Shown piece after piece: positions 38,294-46,836 of a stretch of DNA of 64,000 nucleotides (position 1 is the first letter of the stretch; the number at the start of each line of letters is the position of its first letter). The position numbers and the translations under genes were made by a program. The notes beneath the pieces were generated by a model, which was given only the letters and a program-made list of their open reading frames with translations, did not search any database and was not told where the DNA came from. The stretch is from Paenibacillus tuaregi (lineage in GTDB: Bacteria; Bacillota; Bacilli; Paenibacillales; Paenibacillaceae): assembly GCF_900086655.1 (NCBI RefSeq), contig NZ_LT575476.1, forward strand, positions 1,840,503 to 1,904,502, written 5' to 3'.

Positions 38294-38951
38294 GCTGGAG
38301 AGGTTGGGCTGGGTTGAGAGCAGTAGGCAAAGGCACAAGGGATAAAGCGGTTATTGAGCGAAGCAGATGAATTTGATAAAACCTTAAGATCGAACAGCCG
38401 CTTGTGGGGAGGGTTAGAGGATAAAATGGGGCGTTACTAGATTCTTAAGGCTCTAATTGTGAGATACCTCTTGCTTTTGATATAGGACTTAAAAGTATGG
38501 ACCAGTTGAGCTTGGATCAACTGGTTTTGTTATTTCCAGTAGTGTTTTTTTCAGGGAGAGAAGACGAAAGATCTAAGGTTTGGGGGGAAGATACAACACA
38601 GCAGATGATGAGTGGCTGGAACTTGAGGATTTTAAAAGGTGGAATTGCGGACATTCCGGGAGCAAATACATACAAAAGGTATAACTCGAACAACACCGTG
38701 CAGCCGAGTTGCCAGCGAAATACGGCATCGAATGCTCGTGGCCGGAAAGTGGCCGCTTCTTGGCCGGAAGCTGGCCGTTCATTAGGCAAAAACGATGTTA
38801 TAGTTATATCATCGGGAAGTTAAGCAAAGAGATACCGAAGGCGCACATGCCCTTATTGCACAGCCGGCTCTATACGAGAGTCCGGCTATTTATTTTACCG
38901 CGGTCATCATCTGCGGCTTCCCGTTCACCTTGATGGAGAAAGGAGCTGAAT
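38294..38951. other. 658-bp non-coding region before the tail operon
   Basis: No convincing gene. Two terminator-like hairpins are visible: ACCAGTTGA/TCAACTGGT with TTTTGTT (38500-38528) and AGCCGG/CCGGCT with ATTTATTTT (about 38862-38898). Between them is a tandem GGCCGGAA(A)GTGGCCG motif (two units at about 38,741-38,780). The late promoter, its ArpU-type activator site and possible antitermination sites probably lie here. Confidence 0.6.
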
Positions 38952-39791
38952 ATGAGAGGAGTCATTAAGCAAAAGATCAGTATGGCTGTTCCCGAGTTCG
39001 CGGGACGAGTGTATGATGTGGATGCCGCATTAAGCCTGCCACTTCCACTGTGTATTGTGAAGCAGGGGGAAGAGACGGTGGAATCCCCATGGACTGGGTA
39101 CCGGAGATATTTCGATGTGATTCCATATGGAGCCGGAGGATTCACCGAGGTGGATCAGCTGTCGGAACAGATCATTCGGGCGCTTAACGAAGAAGTGCTG
39201 ACGTCTGAACCGGGGCAATCCATCACGTGTATCTATACGGGAAATGTAGGTGGGGATATGGTGGATACGGAGCGTAAAGCTGCGGCACGCACTTTAAGAT
39301 TCTCCGTGATGAACCCTTCTTCGAACCTGCTGCCCAGCGATCCGGAGGACCCTTGGTTAACGGGACTGCAGAGTTGGACAGAGGGCATTCTTGGTCATGA
39401 ATGGGCGGTGTATTCCGGCTGGTGGCCTTCAGGCTATAAGAGGCCCTGTGTATTGTGGAGACTTACGGGCAGCGAGTTGAAAATGACTCAATCGTCTGGT
39501 CTGGAAAATGAGCACCGATTCTCTGTTCATGTGATCGGGCGAAGCCCTGAAGAAGAACAGGGAACGGTCAGAAGGCTGCTTGAAGCGATTGGAGGTCAGG
39601 TCAAGCTGCCGCTTGAAGCTGGTGGAAAGAGGTATGCGGTAGTGCGTGAATGCACGGCAAACCCTCAGGCAGACCGGATTGCTGCTGGACAGCTCACTGT
39701 TTTGTTATCCATGAAGACAGGCCGGACCTTCCCCGAGGAACCGCTTATGCAAAAGATTTATTATAAACCCAATCCTGAACAAATGAGGTGA
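38952..39791 (+). CDS. Two-domain tail terminator-like protein
   Basis: 279 residues. The first half (residues about 20-125) and the second half (about 140-265) each look like a tail-completion / minor tail domain: the first around CIVKQGEETVESPWTGYRRY, the second around LWRLTGSELKMTQSSGLENE. Each ends in a similar beta-strand pattern (AARTLRFSVM; AAGQLTVLLSM). The reading as a tail terminator is inferred from its place just before the sheath gene. A GGAG-type ribosome site precedes the ATG. It is the first structural gene, as no capsid or portal gene precedes it. Confidence 0.55.
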   Translation: MRGVIKQKISMAVPEFAGRVYDVDAALSLPLPLCIVKQGEETVESPWTGYRRYFDVIPYGAGGFTEVDQLSEQIIRALNEEVLTSEPGQSITCIYTGNVGGDMVDTERKAAARTLRFSVMNPSSNLLPSDPEDPWLTGLQSWTEGILGHEWAVYSGWWPSGYKRPCVLWRLTGSELKMTQSSGLENEHRFSVHVIGRSPEEEQGTVRRLLEAIGGQVKLPLEAGGKRYAVVRECTANPQADRIAAGQLTVLLSMKTGRTFPEEPLMQKIYYKPNPEQMR

Positions 39792-39797
39792 GTGGAT

Positions 39798-40031
39798 ATG
39801 CTGCGAAAAGCAGACAGAGCGGCTAAGGCAACGGCTGCGGTCGAACAGGCAGGCCTTAGCGAAATGGAAATTCAATATTCAATTGAGGAGCTTTCGGAGA
39901 AATCCGAGGCTCTTTTTCATGTCAAGCCAGAAGTTCTGGCCGGTGCGCTGTATGGCACAGCCCGGGAGAAATACTCCGTATTGGAATCCGCCGAATTGGT
40001 ACAACAATTTTTGAAAGCGAAGGTGAAGTGA
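39798..40031 (+). CDS. YqzN/YkzM-like small protein
   Basis: About 77 residues: MLRKADRAAKATAAVEQAG, then an acidic middle and the end FHVKPEVLAGALYGTAREKY with a FLKAKVK tail. This resembles the YqzN/YkzM domain proteins found just ahead of tail sheath genes in PBSX- and skin-type elements of B. subtilis. Function is unknown, perhaps tail assembly. The start is ATG 39798, after GAGGTGAG; a GTG six bases upstream is possible. It ends 1 bp before the sheath gene. Confidence 0.68.
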   Translation: MLRKADRAAKATAAVEQAGLSEMEIQYSIEELSEKSEALFHVKPEVLAGALYGTAREKYSVLESAELVQQFLKAKVK

Positions 40032-40032
40032 A

Positions 40033-41493
40033 ATGGCAGGAGGAAATTGGTCAACTACGGAAGGACAAGTCCTTCCCGGATTATATATGAATTTTGAAGC
40101 TGCAGCTGCATCGGCGATTCAGCCCGGCAGCCGTGGGACAGTTGTCATTCCCGTCAAGGCGAACTGGGGACCGGTTCGTGAATTCGTGGAAATCGGGAGT
40201 GAAGCTGCGATTCGTGAAGTGTTCACAAGCGGTGACATGGGTGGTGCAACAGCTTTTACCTCTCTATATTTAGCCCTGCTCGGGGGTCCGAAGAAGCTTC
40301 TGGCTTACCGGTTAGCGGACAGCACAGCTGCTCCAGCCTCGCTCACTCTTCAGGATGGCAAGGCCGAAGTTCTTAAGCTGGAGGCAAAATATCCAGGCAG
40401 CCGGGCTAATCAGTTCAAAGTAACAGTGCAGCCAAGCCTTGGTGACAGCTCAGTGAAGGAAATGAAGCTGTATGAGAACACCACGCTGCTGTATACCTTT
40501 GGCATCGGAACAGGCCAGGTGGATGCGGTGGTAGATGCGTTGAATCAACATCCATCGAACAAGTGGGTTACTGCTGTGAAGCTCGCCGAGAGCCAGAGTC
40601 CGCTTGCGAATGTGACGGATACTGCTTTTACGGGTGGAGTCAGCGGCATTAGCGGAGTTAAGAACAGCGATTATATTGAGGCGCAAAATGCTTTGGAGAC
40701 CCGCGAGTTCGATGTGCTGTCCCTGGACGGCGTGACGGACACAGCTCTGCTCCAGAGCTTTGCGGCTTGGCTGAAGCGGGTACGCAAGGAAGGCAAGAAG
40801 GCGATTGCCGTATTTGGCGGTGCTGCTGCAGATGACAATGCAGCGGATGCAGCAAGCAAGGCAGCTGCCCGTTCCGCACTGTTCAACCACGAAGGTATCG
40901 TGAATGTGGGAACCGGTGTGGTGTTTGGCGGCACGGAATACAGCTCCGCCCAGACAGCCGCTTATGTGGCTGGTTTGATCGCGGGTCAGAAGCTGAATGA
41001 ATCGACCACCTATTCGGCGGCGCCATTTGAGGACGTAACCCGCAGATGGACACGTTCCGAACAGGAAGTGGCTGTGAAGAATGGGGTGTTCCTGCTCGTT
41101 CATGATGGCCGCCAGGTCAAGGCGCTACGCGGCGTGAACAGTCTGATTGTGTCGGGTACGGGACAGAACAGTGCATGGAAGAAGATTCGTACCATCCGTG
41201 TGCTGGATGCCATAAACGCCGATCTTCAGCGTTCGGCTGAGGAAACCTATATCGGTAAGGTGAACAATACAGCGGAAGGCCGCCTGGCGTTGATTGGGGC
41301 ATGCAAGGAGTATCTGCGTCAGCTGGCTTCCAGCGGTGTGATTGAATCCACCGGATTTAATGTTGAACTGGACCCGGATTATTATGGTCCGTCGGCTGCC
41401 CATAAACCGGAACCGGACCAAGTGTATCTGCGCTGGAATGCCAAGCTGTCTGATGTGATGGAGCAGCTGTTTGGAACATTTTACGTTCAATAA
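40033..41493 (+). CDS. Contractile tail sheath protein (XkdK-like)
   Basis: 486 residues, the main outer subunit of a contractile tail. Family blocks: LPGLYMNFEAAAASAIQPGS with GTVVIPVKANWGPV in the N-terminus, and the C-terminal sheath core with ALRGVNSLIVSG, AINADLQRSAEETYIGKVNN and RLALIGACKEYLRQL. It is syntenic with XkdK, followed at once by the tube gene. In assembled particles the sheath contracts to drive the tube through the target envelope. Confidence 0.92.
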   Translation: MAGGNWSTTEGQVLPGLYMNFEAAAASAIQPGSRGTVVIPVKANWGPVREFVEIGSEAAIREVFTSGDMGGATAFTSLYLALLGGPKKLLAYRLADSTAAPASLTLQDGKAEVLKLEAKYPGSRANQFKVTVQPSLGDSSVKEMKLYENTTLLYTFGIGTGQVDAVVDALNQHPSNKWVTAVKLAESQSPLANVTDTAFTGGVSGISGVKNSDYIEAQNALETREFDVLSLDGVTDTALLQSFAAWLKRVRKEGKKAIAVFGGAAADDNAADAASKAAARSALFNHEGIVNVGTGVVFGGTEYSSAQTAAYVAGLIAGQKLNESTTYSAAPFEDVTRRWTRSEQEVAVKNGVFLLVHDGRQVKALRGVNSLIVSGTGQNSAWKKIRTIRVLDAINADLQRSAEETYIGKVNNTAEGRLALIGACKEYLRQLASSGVIESTGFNVELDPDYYGPSAAHKPEPDQVYLRWNAKLSDVMEQLFGTFYVQ

Positions 41494-41517
41494 TAACTCT
41501 TGAGGGGATGAGAAAAT

Positions 41518-41925
41518 ATGTTGGATGCATCAAAAATTATTCTTGGAACATACGGTCAGGTTCATATTGACGGAGTCTGGCAGACACATATTAACAAGCT
41601 GGAAGCCAGCGTGGAGATGGAGAAGCGTGAGCTGAATCTGTGCGGCGCCGATTGGAAGGTTCATAAGAACGGGATTAAGAAGGGCACAGGTACGATGAGC
41701 GGTTATAAGATCACCTCGGATATGATCAACCGGGGATTCACCAAATTCGAAATTATCTCCAAGCTTGCGGACCCGGAAGCCTACGGCTATGAGTCCGTTA
41801 AGCTGATCCGCTGTTCCCCGGATAAGATCCAGCTGGCGAACTGGACGGCCGGCGAAGAGGTGGCTGAGGAAACCACGTTCACCTTTGAGGGGTATGAGCT
41901 GGTAGACCCGATTGTTGCCAATTAA
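41518..41925 (+). CDS. Tail tube protein (XkdM-like)
   Basis: 135 residues, beta-rich: IILGTYGQVHIDGVWQTHIN, then KGTGTMSGYKITSDM and EEVAEETTFTFEGYELVDPI. Length and order match XkdM, the inner tube of PBSX tails. The ribosome site is GAGGGGATGAG. A 156-bp gap follows before the assembly chaperone gene; it holds only a weak CTTAT/ATAAG inverted repeat. Confidence 0.9.
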   Translation: MLDASKIILGTYGQVHIDGVWQTHINKLEASVEMEKRELNLCGADWKVHKNGIKKGTGTMSGYKITSDMINRGFTKFEIISKLADPEAYGYESVKLIRCSPDKIQLANWTAGEEVAEETTFTFEGYELVDPIVAN

Positions 41926-42081
41926 TTGGCAGGCATTGATCATATAAGTTGAACTTAAGAATTACCAATAGGCAAGAGTGTGAAATATTCAACATTTCAT
42001 ACGGCTTCCTTACGTGTAAATCAATAGTTCATCTTATAAGCTGCAAGATAAGTAACTATATTAAGCCGGAGGAAGATAACC

Positions 42082-42671
42082 ATGACCTTAAATGAAAACT
42101 TAAGTGAAGAGCAAATACTGGACAGCCTCTTTGAGGCGGCGAACAAGCTGCCTGAAGAGGCTGTATTTATTCAGCGTCTGGATATGAAGCTGGTGCTGCG
42201 GGGACTCACGTCCAGCAAGGTCGATAGTATCCGCGAGCGCTGCACGATCCGCAAAACCGTGAAGGGCCGGGCTGAGGAGAAGGTGGACACTGAAGTGTTC
42301 AACGCGTTGCTCATCTCGGAAGCCACGGCGCAGCTTGAAGTCAAAGGACTTCAGCTCAGCGGCTGGGGCGATTCCCGTATTGTCAGCCGCCTGAAGCTGT
42401 CCGGCGGCGATCAGGCCGTCCGCCGCATGCTGCTGGCCGGAGAACTTGACGCTGTGGGCGACAAGGTGCTGGAGCTGTCGGGCTTCGGCGTGTCGATTGA
42501 AGACCTAAAAAACTGATTCACTCCGGCGGAATGACGACGATGCTGTACCACATGTGGTCGCGGCATCATCTCCGTCCCGGAGTGTTCTGGACGCTGCCGC
42601 AGGGAGAGCGCAAGCTGCTGCTTGCCTTCTCCGAGCTGGAGCTGGATATGCTGGCGGGGAGTAGCTCGTAA
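42082..42671 (+). CDS. Tail assembly chaperone, G and G-T forms by -1 frameshift (XkdN-like)
   Basis: The zero-frame product (42082-42516) is 144 residues and matches XkdN-type tail assembly proteins (LDSLFEAANKLPEEAVFIQR; LKLSGGDQAVRRMLLAGEL). Just before its stop is the heptamer A AAA AAC. A -1 slip there continues for 52 more codons to the TAA at 42671 (LIHSGGMTTMLYHMWSRHHL, ending LAGSSS), giving 196 residues. This is the G/GT arrangement known from many phages, where the long form binds the tape measure. The extension has no start or ribosome site of its own, and the coding signal is good. Confidence 0.85.
42507..42584 (+). promoter_or_regulatory. Programmed -1 ribosomal frameshift signal
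   Basis: Slippery A AAA AAC at 42507-42513 in the correct phase (cta aaa aac tga), a 5-nt spacer, then a stem CACTCCGG (42519-42526) with CCGGAGTG (42577-42584). Inside are GATGC/GCATC (42539-42543 / 42563-42567) and the palindrome ACCACATGTGGT (42547-42558). Confidence 0.88.
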
Positions 42672-42691
42672 AGAAGGGGGTGAAGAAACCA

Positions 42692-44326
42692 ATGGATAGA
42701 ACATCAAATATCCGGTTAAAACTTGACGCCGGTTCACAAAGTTTGATCAAAGGCAATCGTGAACTCAAAGCTATGGACAAGTATTTGGATTCCATTCAGA
42801 AGCGGGTTAAACAACTTGGGCGAGTGCAGCTTATGTCTCAGGTTAATATGATTGACCGAATGACCCAATCTGTGAAGAACCTGTCAAGAGCATTGGATCA
42901 GGTGCATTGGAGGTATCTGGTGAAACCAGCAGTATATAAGATTGTTATAGAGGAAAAGACACGAAAAATAACACGAAATTTTGTTAGAAATACCTTGCCC
43001 GCTACAATAACTCAGGAAAAAAGTAATTTGGTACAAGTACCGAAGAACAAAGAAGCTAATCAAAAGTTAAAAAGTAAGAAGTTGGCGGGGCCAAACAACT
43101 TATGGTCACTGGATTCCTATAACAATAACTTCGGAGAAAGTAAACCTGATTTTAAGAAAAAGTACGTAAAGCCAACCATTCAGTCTAGGAGCAACCTTGG
43201 ATCACTGGAGCTGCTTATAGATTTAGGTAATAAGTTTGGGTACTCTGATTCTAAAAAAGAAGAGCCAAATTCTCTATGGTCGGCTTTAACATCATTTGCA
43301 GCATTGGAAAGTAAGCTAAGCGATGGTTGGAACTATACAAAGTTATTTTCCCAGTCAGTTGATGGGATTTATAAAACTTCTGGTGGGGCAACAAATACTA
43401 ATACTCCAGGGTGGTTTAAAAAGTCAATGAACTTCTTGGAACAGGCCGGACCACCGACCGCAAAGTTTCTGGATAAAACATTCAAAGTAGTAGGTATTAA
43501 CACCTCTATAATGAATGTTCTGAATTCTAAAACAAAGAAAGAAACATTTGAGAATGCTGGAGGAGAAATTTTAAAGTTTGCTTACTCAGCCACTTTAGCG
43601 AAATTTTTAAAAATACCCCAATTTGCTTTTAAATCTGCCCTAACTACATCTATAGATATAGCTGGTTCGAAACTGGTCGAACAAATTGGGAAAGGAATTG
43701 GTGGCACAATTTACGACATTGGTGGCACAGTATACGACGATGCTGCTAATTTCGAAAGAAATGCTCCAACTACAGTTTATGGTATGAAATTAGCTTTAAG
43801 TGAGATTGGTAATTATTTTTCTTCACTAGGCAAGGACGTTTCCAGTTTCTTTTATAAAGAACCACCAAAGGTAGGACCACATGCAGTTTTAAATCCACCT
43901 TTTTCTAAGGTAGATAGCTTCGTGGTCAATTCGGGCAAGCCTTTGAATAGACAATATCCTAGAAATTTCGAAAGAGAGTTTTTTGGCACAGTACCTAACA
44001 CAGTTGCTTTGTCTGTAAAGTCGTTTTTCCCTTTTAAGAGCACGAAGTTCAATCCTTATTCAATCACAGATCCAAATCCGAATAACATTAGGTTGGCACC
44101 GAAGAAACTTTCTCCAGAGCAAGTTGATAACTTGGTAGGTTATTTGAAGAAAGACAACCAAAAGAAAGAATCTGCAACCGTAAATATGCCAGCCGGGGCT
44201 ATTCAAGTAATTGTTAATCAAGGGGTAAAAAGCCTTGAAGAGCTAGTAACAGAAGTAAGTAAAAAATTCCATATAGAGTTTAAAAAGACCATGCAGAACA
44301 GCAAACCCAAATTTTTAGCCAATTAG
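42692..44326 (+). CDS. Tail tape measure protein
   Basis: 544 residues, mostly helical, following the G/GT gene as tape measures do. The start MDRTSNIRLKLDAGS is followed by a coiled-coil region and one or two hydrophobic stretches (about residues 310-335, 345-365). The end VNMPAGAIQVIVNQGVKSLE is common in Gram-positive tape measures. Start ATG 42692 lies about 10 bases after AGGGGGTG. The gene is clearly richer in A and T than its neighbours, which suggests separate ancestry. At roughly 1.5 angstrom per residue it would predict a tail near 80 nm (inference). Confidence 0.78.
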   Translation: MDRTSNIRLKLDAGSQSLIKGNRELKAMDKYLDSIQKRVKQLGRVQLMSQVNMIDRMTQSVKNLSRALDQVHWRYLVKPAVYKIVIEEKTRKITRNFVRNTLPATITQEKSNLVQVPKNKEANQKLKSKKLAGPNNLWSLDSYNNNFGESKPDFKKKYVKPTIQSRSNLGSLELLIDLGNKFGYSDSKKEEPNSLWSALTSFAALESKLSDGWNYTKLFSQSVDGIYKTSGGATNTNTPGWFKKSMNFLEQAGPPTAKFLDKTFKVVGINTSIMNVLNSKTKKETFENAGGEILKFAYSATLAKFLKIPQFAFKSALTTSIDIAGSKLVEQIGKGIGGTIYDIGGTVYDDAANFERNAPTTVYGMKLALSEIGNYFSSLGKDVSSFFYKEPPKVGPHAVLNPPFSKVDSFVVNSGKPLNRQYPRNFEREFFGTVPNTVALSVKSFFPFKSTKFNPYSITDPNPNNIRLAPKKLSPEQVDNLVGYLKKDNQKKESATVNMPAGAIQVIVNQGVKSLEELVTEVSKKFHIEFKKTMQNSKPKFLAN

Positions 44327-44342
44327 ATGCTGGAGGTGAACT

Positions 44343-44996
44343 ATGATTTCCGGTATGGAATTTAGTCTAACGGATGGGAACGGGGAGAAATTTGTTTTTC
44401 CTGTGAATCCTGAGGAAGTACAGATTACGCGCGAGCGGGGATACGATACGGTATCCCTGTTGTCGCTGGGAGATTTTGATTTTCCGCAGGGAGAGAGGGT
44501 GAAGGAGATCACCTTCTCTTCTTTTTTTCCAAGAGAGTATAACGAGAGCTACTGCAATTACAATCCCGTGCCTGATCCGCAGACGGCGATGAACAAGCTG
44601 ACGACCTTTATGCACAGCAAAACTCCGCTGCGGCTGATCATTACAGGCACCCAGGTGAATGTGCTGGTCATCATCACTTCTCATAACTCCACCTTCCGGG
44701 GCGGGGAGACGGGGGATGTGTATTTTGACCTGACGATGCGGACTTGGAGAGACCTGAAGGTGGGCAGAATCAATACAGCAGCTGGAGGTAAGGGAGCGAG
44801 CACGAAGGCAAGCAGACCCGATCTTAAGAAAACACCTAAAACCTACGCCGTCAAACCCGGAGACTCGCTCTCCAAGATCGCTAAGCTGCAGCTCGGTTCA
44901 AGCTCCCGCTGGAGTGAGATCTACAAGCTGAATAAACAGGTTATTGGGAAAGATCCGAATAAGATCAAGGTCGGACAGAAGCTGGTGATGCCATGA
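44343..44996 (+). CDS. LysM-domain tail/baseplate protein (XkdP-like)
   Basis: 217 residues. The N-terminal half (MEFSLTDGNGEKFVFPVNPE; later SFFPREYNESYC) matches the XkdP/gp53-type baseplate proteins. The C-terminus is a LysM domain (YAVKPGDSLSKIAKLQLGSS, then KVGQKLVMP). Such proteins join the tube to the baseplate hub. An ATG at 44343 follows GGAGGTG; the stop overlaps the next start (ATGA). Confidence 0.88.
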   Translation: MISGMEFSLTDGNGEKFVFPVNPEEVQITRERGYDTVSLLSLGDFDFPQGERVKEITFSSFFPREYNESYCNYNPVPDPQTAMNKLTTFMHSKTPLRLIITGTQVNVLVIITSHNSTFRGGETGDVYFDLTMRTWRDLKVGRINTAAGGKGASTKASRPDLKKTPKTYAVKPGDSLSKIAKLQLGSSSRWSEIYKLNKQVIGKDPNKIKVGQKLVMP

Positions 44997-45988
44997 GCGG
45001 CGGCAGGCATGAGGTGAATTATAAAGTCATTTTGCAAAATAAATACGATCTCACCCCACTCGTGGAGAGTATTTCTCTGCGGGACTCGCTGGATCAGATC
45101 GCTTATCAGGCGACGATCACTCTCGTTGTCAACGACAGTCTTCCCGCTGTTGATCCGGGGCAGGAGATACGGGTAAGCGGGATTCCTTTTGGCGGAAGTG
45201 GGATGGTAACGCTGCTGCACCCGGGTGTGGTGTGGGAGTGCGAGAGCTCCGGCAGCCCGAAACGGCTGACGCTGACGGTATATGATAAGACCATTTATCT
45301 GGACCGGTCCGAGGATGAATATCTGTTCCCGAAAGGGCAGACGGCGAATGAGCGGATGCGCAAATATGCGCAGCATTGGCATATTCCACTCGACAAAAAC
45401 ATGCCTGACACGAAGACCAAGCTGGGCCGGGCCATGTACCGCACTCAGACCATCTATTCGATGATGACAAATGACCTGAGAGAGACGGCAAAGCTCGGCG
45501 GTGATTTGTTCCACCCAAGGATGGTGTCCAGCGGGCTTACGCTGTACAAGCTAGGCTCGAATTCAAAGGTCTATGTACTTGAAAATCCTACGGAGGCGTC
45601 CCAGTCCAGAACACTGGAGGGTGCGGTTACCGAGGTGAAGGTGCTCGGCACGTCGGACAGCGCCGGAGAAGAGACGCCTTCCAAGGTGCTGGCGATCGCC
45701 AAAGGGCAGACGGACAAGCTGGGCACATTGCTGAAGATTGTCCAGGACGACTCAGTCAAGACAGAAGCCGCCGCCAAAAAGCTGGCTGCCAGCAAGCTTG
45801 CAGGCGTACAGCGTCTGCTTACGGTGACAGGACTGGATGTGAATACGATCCGTGCTGGAGATGCGGTAATGCTGAGCGGGCAGCGTCTAATTGTAACTTC
45901 GGTCAGCCGGGAGCTGAAAAGCGCCGGAACGATGACCCTGGAGCTTGCTCCCATGGATGATGTGAGAAGGAGGTTTTATCTTGAGTGA
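44993..45988 (+). CDS. Baseplate hub protein (XkdQ-like)
   Basis: 331 residues, similar to XkdQ and to the gp27/gpD-type hub of contractile tails. Blocks: ISLRDSLDQIAYQATITLVV, YDKTIYLDRSEDEYLF, GRAMYRTQTIYSMM and the C-terminal GDAVMLSGQRLIVTSVSRE. It overlaps both neighbours by a few bases, so translation is coupled. The hub holds the tail spike at the end of the tube. Confidence 0.85.
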   Translation: MSGGRHEVNYKVILQNKYDLTPLVESISLRDSLDQIAYQATITLVVNDSLPAVDPGQEIRVSGIPFGGSGMVTLLHPGVVWECESSGSPKRLTLTVYDKTIYLDRSEDEYLFPKGQTANERMRKYAQHWHIPLDKNMPDTKTKLGRAMYRTQTIYSMMTNDLRETAKLGGDLFHPRMVSSGLTLYKLGSNSKVYVLENPTEASQSRTLEGAVTEVKVLGTSDSAGEETPSKVLAIAKGQTDKLGTLLKIVQDDSVKTEAAAKKLAASKLAGVQRLLTVTGLDVNTIRAGDAVMLSGQRLIVTSVSRELKSAGTMTLELAPMDDVRRRFYLE

Positions 45989-46388
45989 AGATGCTTTTGG
46001 CTCCCTTGCTTCTCTTGTGAATACGGCAATGTCGGCACACACCAAACAGGCCCTGAGCGGCACGGGAGCTGTGCTGGGAACGATAACCGCCGGGGGGCTT
46101 AAGCTTGATGATTTCAAACATGAGATCCCAGAATATCTGGTGGCTGAGCTTCCGGGAACATTAAAGCTCCCGGATTTTGCGATTTCCGGCTCCGTGGAGG
46201 GGCTTCGGGATAGTACGGGCGGGGGGATTGATGGTCAGGGGAAGTTTCAATTTGCCAAGACGGACATTGAGAAGACGCTTTTAGATGTGAAAAAAGGCTT
46301 TCAGCCGGGCGACCGCGTCCTCGCTTTTCGCCTGAACGGCGGGCAGGATGTGGTGGTGCTGTGTAAGGTGGTGAATGGACATGCCTAA
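45981..46388 (+). CDS. DUF2577 baseplate protein (XkdR-like)
   Basis: 135 residues starting at TTG 45981 (MSEDAFGSLASLVNTAMS), overlapping the hub gene. The middle is typical DUF2577 (AVLGTITAGGLKLDDFKHEI; KGFQPGDRVLAFRLNGGQD). It is probably an OB-fold spike or needle-like component, given its place next to the hub; the exact role is not known. Overlaps the next gene by 14 bases. Confidence 0.82.
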   Translation: MSEDAFGSLASLVNTAMSAHTKQALSGTGAVLGTITAGGLKLDDFKHEIPEYLVAELPGTLKLPDFAISGSVEGLRDSTGGGIDGQGKFQFAKTDIEKTLLDVKKGFQPGDRVLAFRLNGGQDVVVLCKVVNGHA

Positions 46389-46836
46389 TCTTTTTCCGTT
46401 AGAGAGTGAGTTCACGGAAAATGAAGCTGTGGAAGGATCTGCTGACGACAACGTGATGTTCGGCCGCAGCTGGAGATTTGATTATGAAGCCGGGGAGTTT
46501 ATTATGACTCCGACTGGCAAATTAGCCGTGGCGGATGAGCAGGAAGCTTGGATTCAGTGGTGTATGAAGGTGATCCGTACGCCGAGGTATCGTTATCTCG
46601 TGTATTCCCGCGACTACGGCCATGAGCTGGAGGATTTGATCGGCTCTGGCGTGTCGCGAGCGGTCTATGAAAGCGAGATTCAGCGCATGATTGCTGAGGC
46701 GCTGATGACCGACAGCCGAACTGAGCGAGTGGATGGTTTTGCGTTCACTTGGTCTGGTGGGACATGCTCGTTCACCTGTAAGGTGTCCAGTGTAAGGGAT
46801 GAGCAGGTGACTTTACAAGGAAGTGTGGTGATCTAA
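46375..46836 (+). CDS. DUF2634 / gp25-like baseplate wedge protein (XkdS-like)
   Basis: 153 residues. Blocks GRSWRFDYEAGEFIMTPTGK, EAWIQWCMKVIRTPRYRYLV and YSRDYGHELEDLIG are typical of XkdS and related gp25/lysozyme-like wedge proteins. ATG 46375 overlaps the DUF2577 gene; its stop overlaps the ATG of the baseplate J gene by one base. Works in the baseplate periphery. Confidence 0.86.
   Translation: MDMPNLFPLESEFTENEAVEGSADDNVMFGRSWRFDYEAGEFIMTPTGKLAVADEQEAWIQWCMKVIRTPRYRYLVYSRDYGHELEDLIGSGVSRAVYESEIQRMIAEALMTDSRTERVDGFAFTWSGGTCSFTCKVSSVRDEQVTLQGSVVI

Noticed and set aside
38497-38823. Small overlapping frames on both strands in the pre-tail gap
   Set aside because: Overlap with hairpins and repeat words, no ribosome sites, no protein-like pattern.
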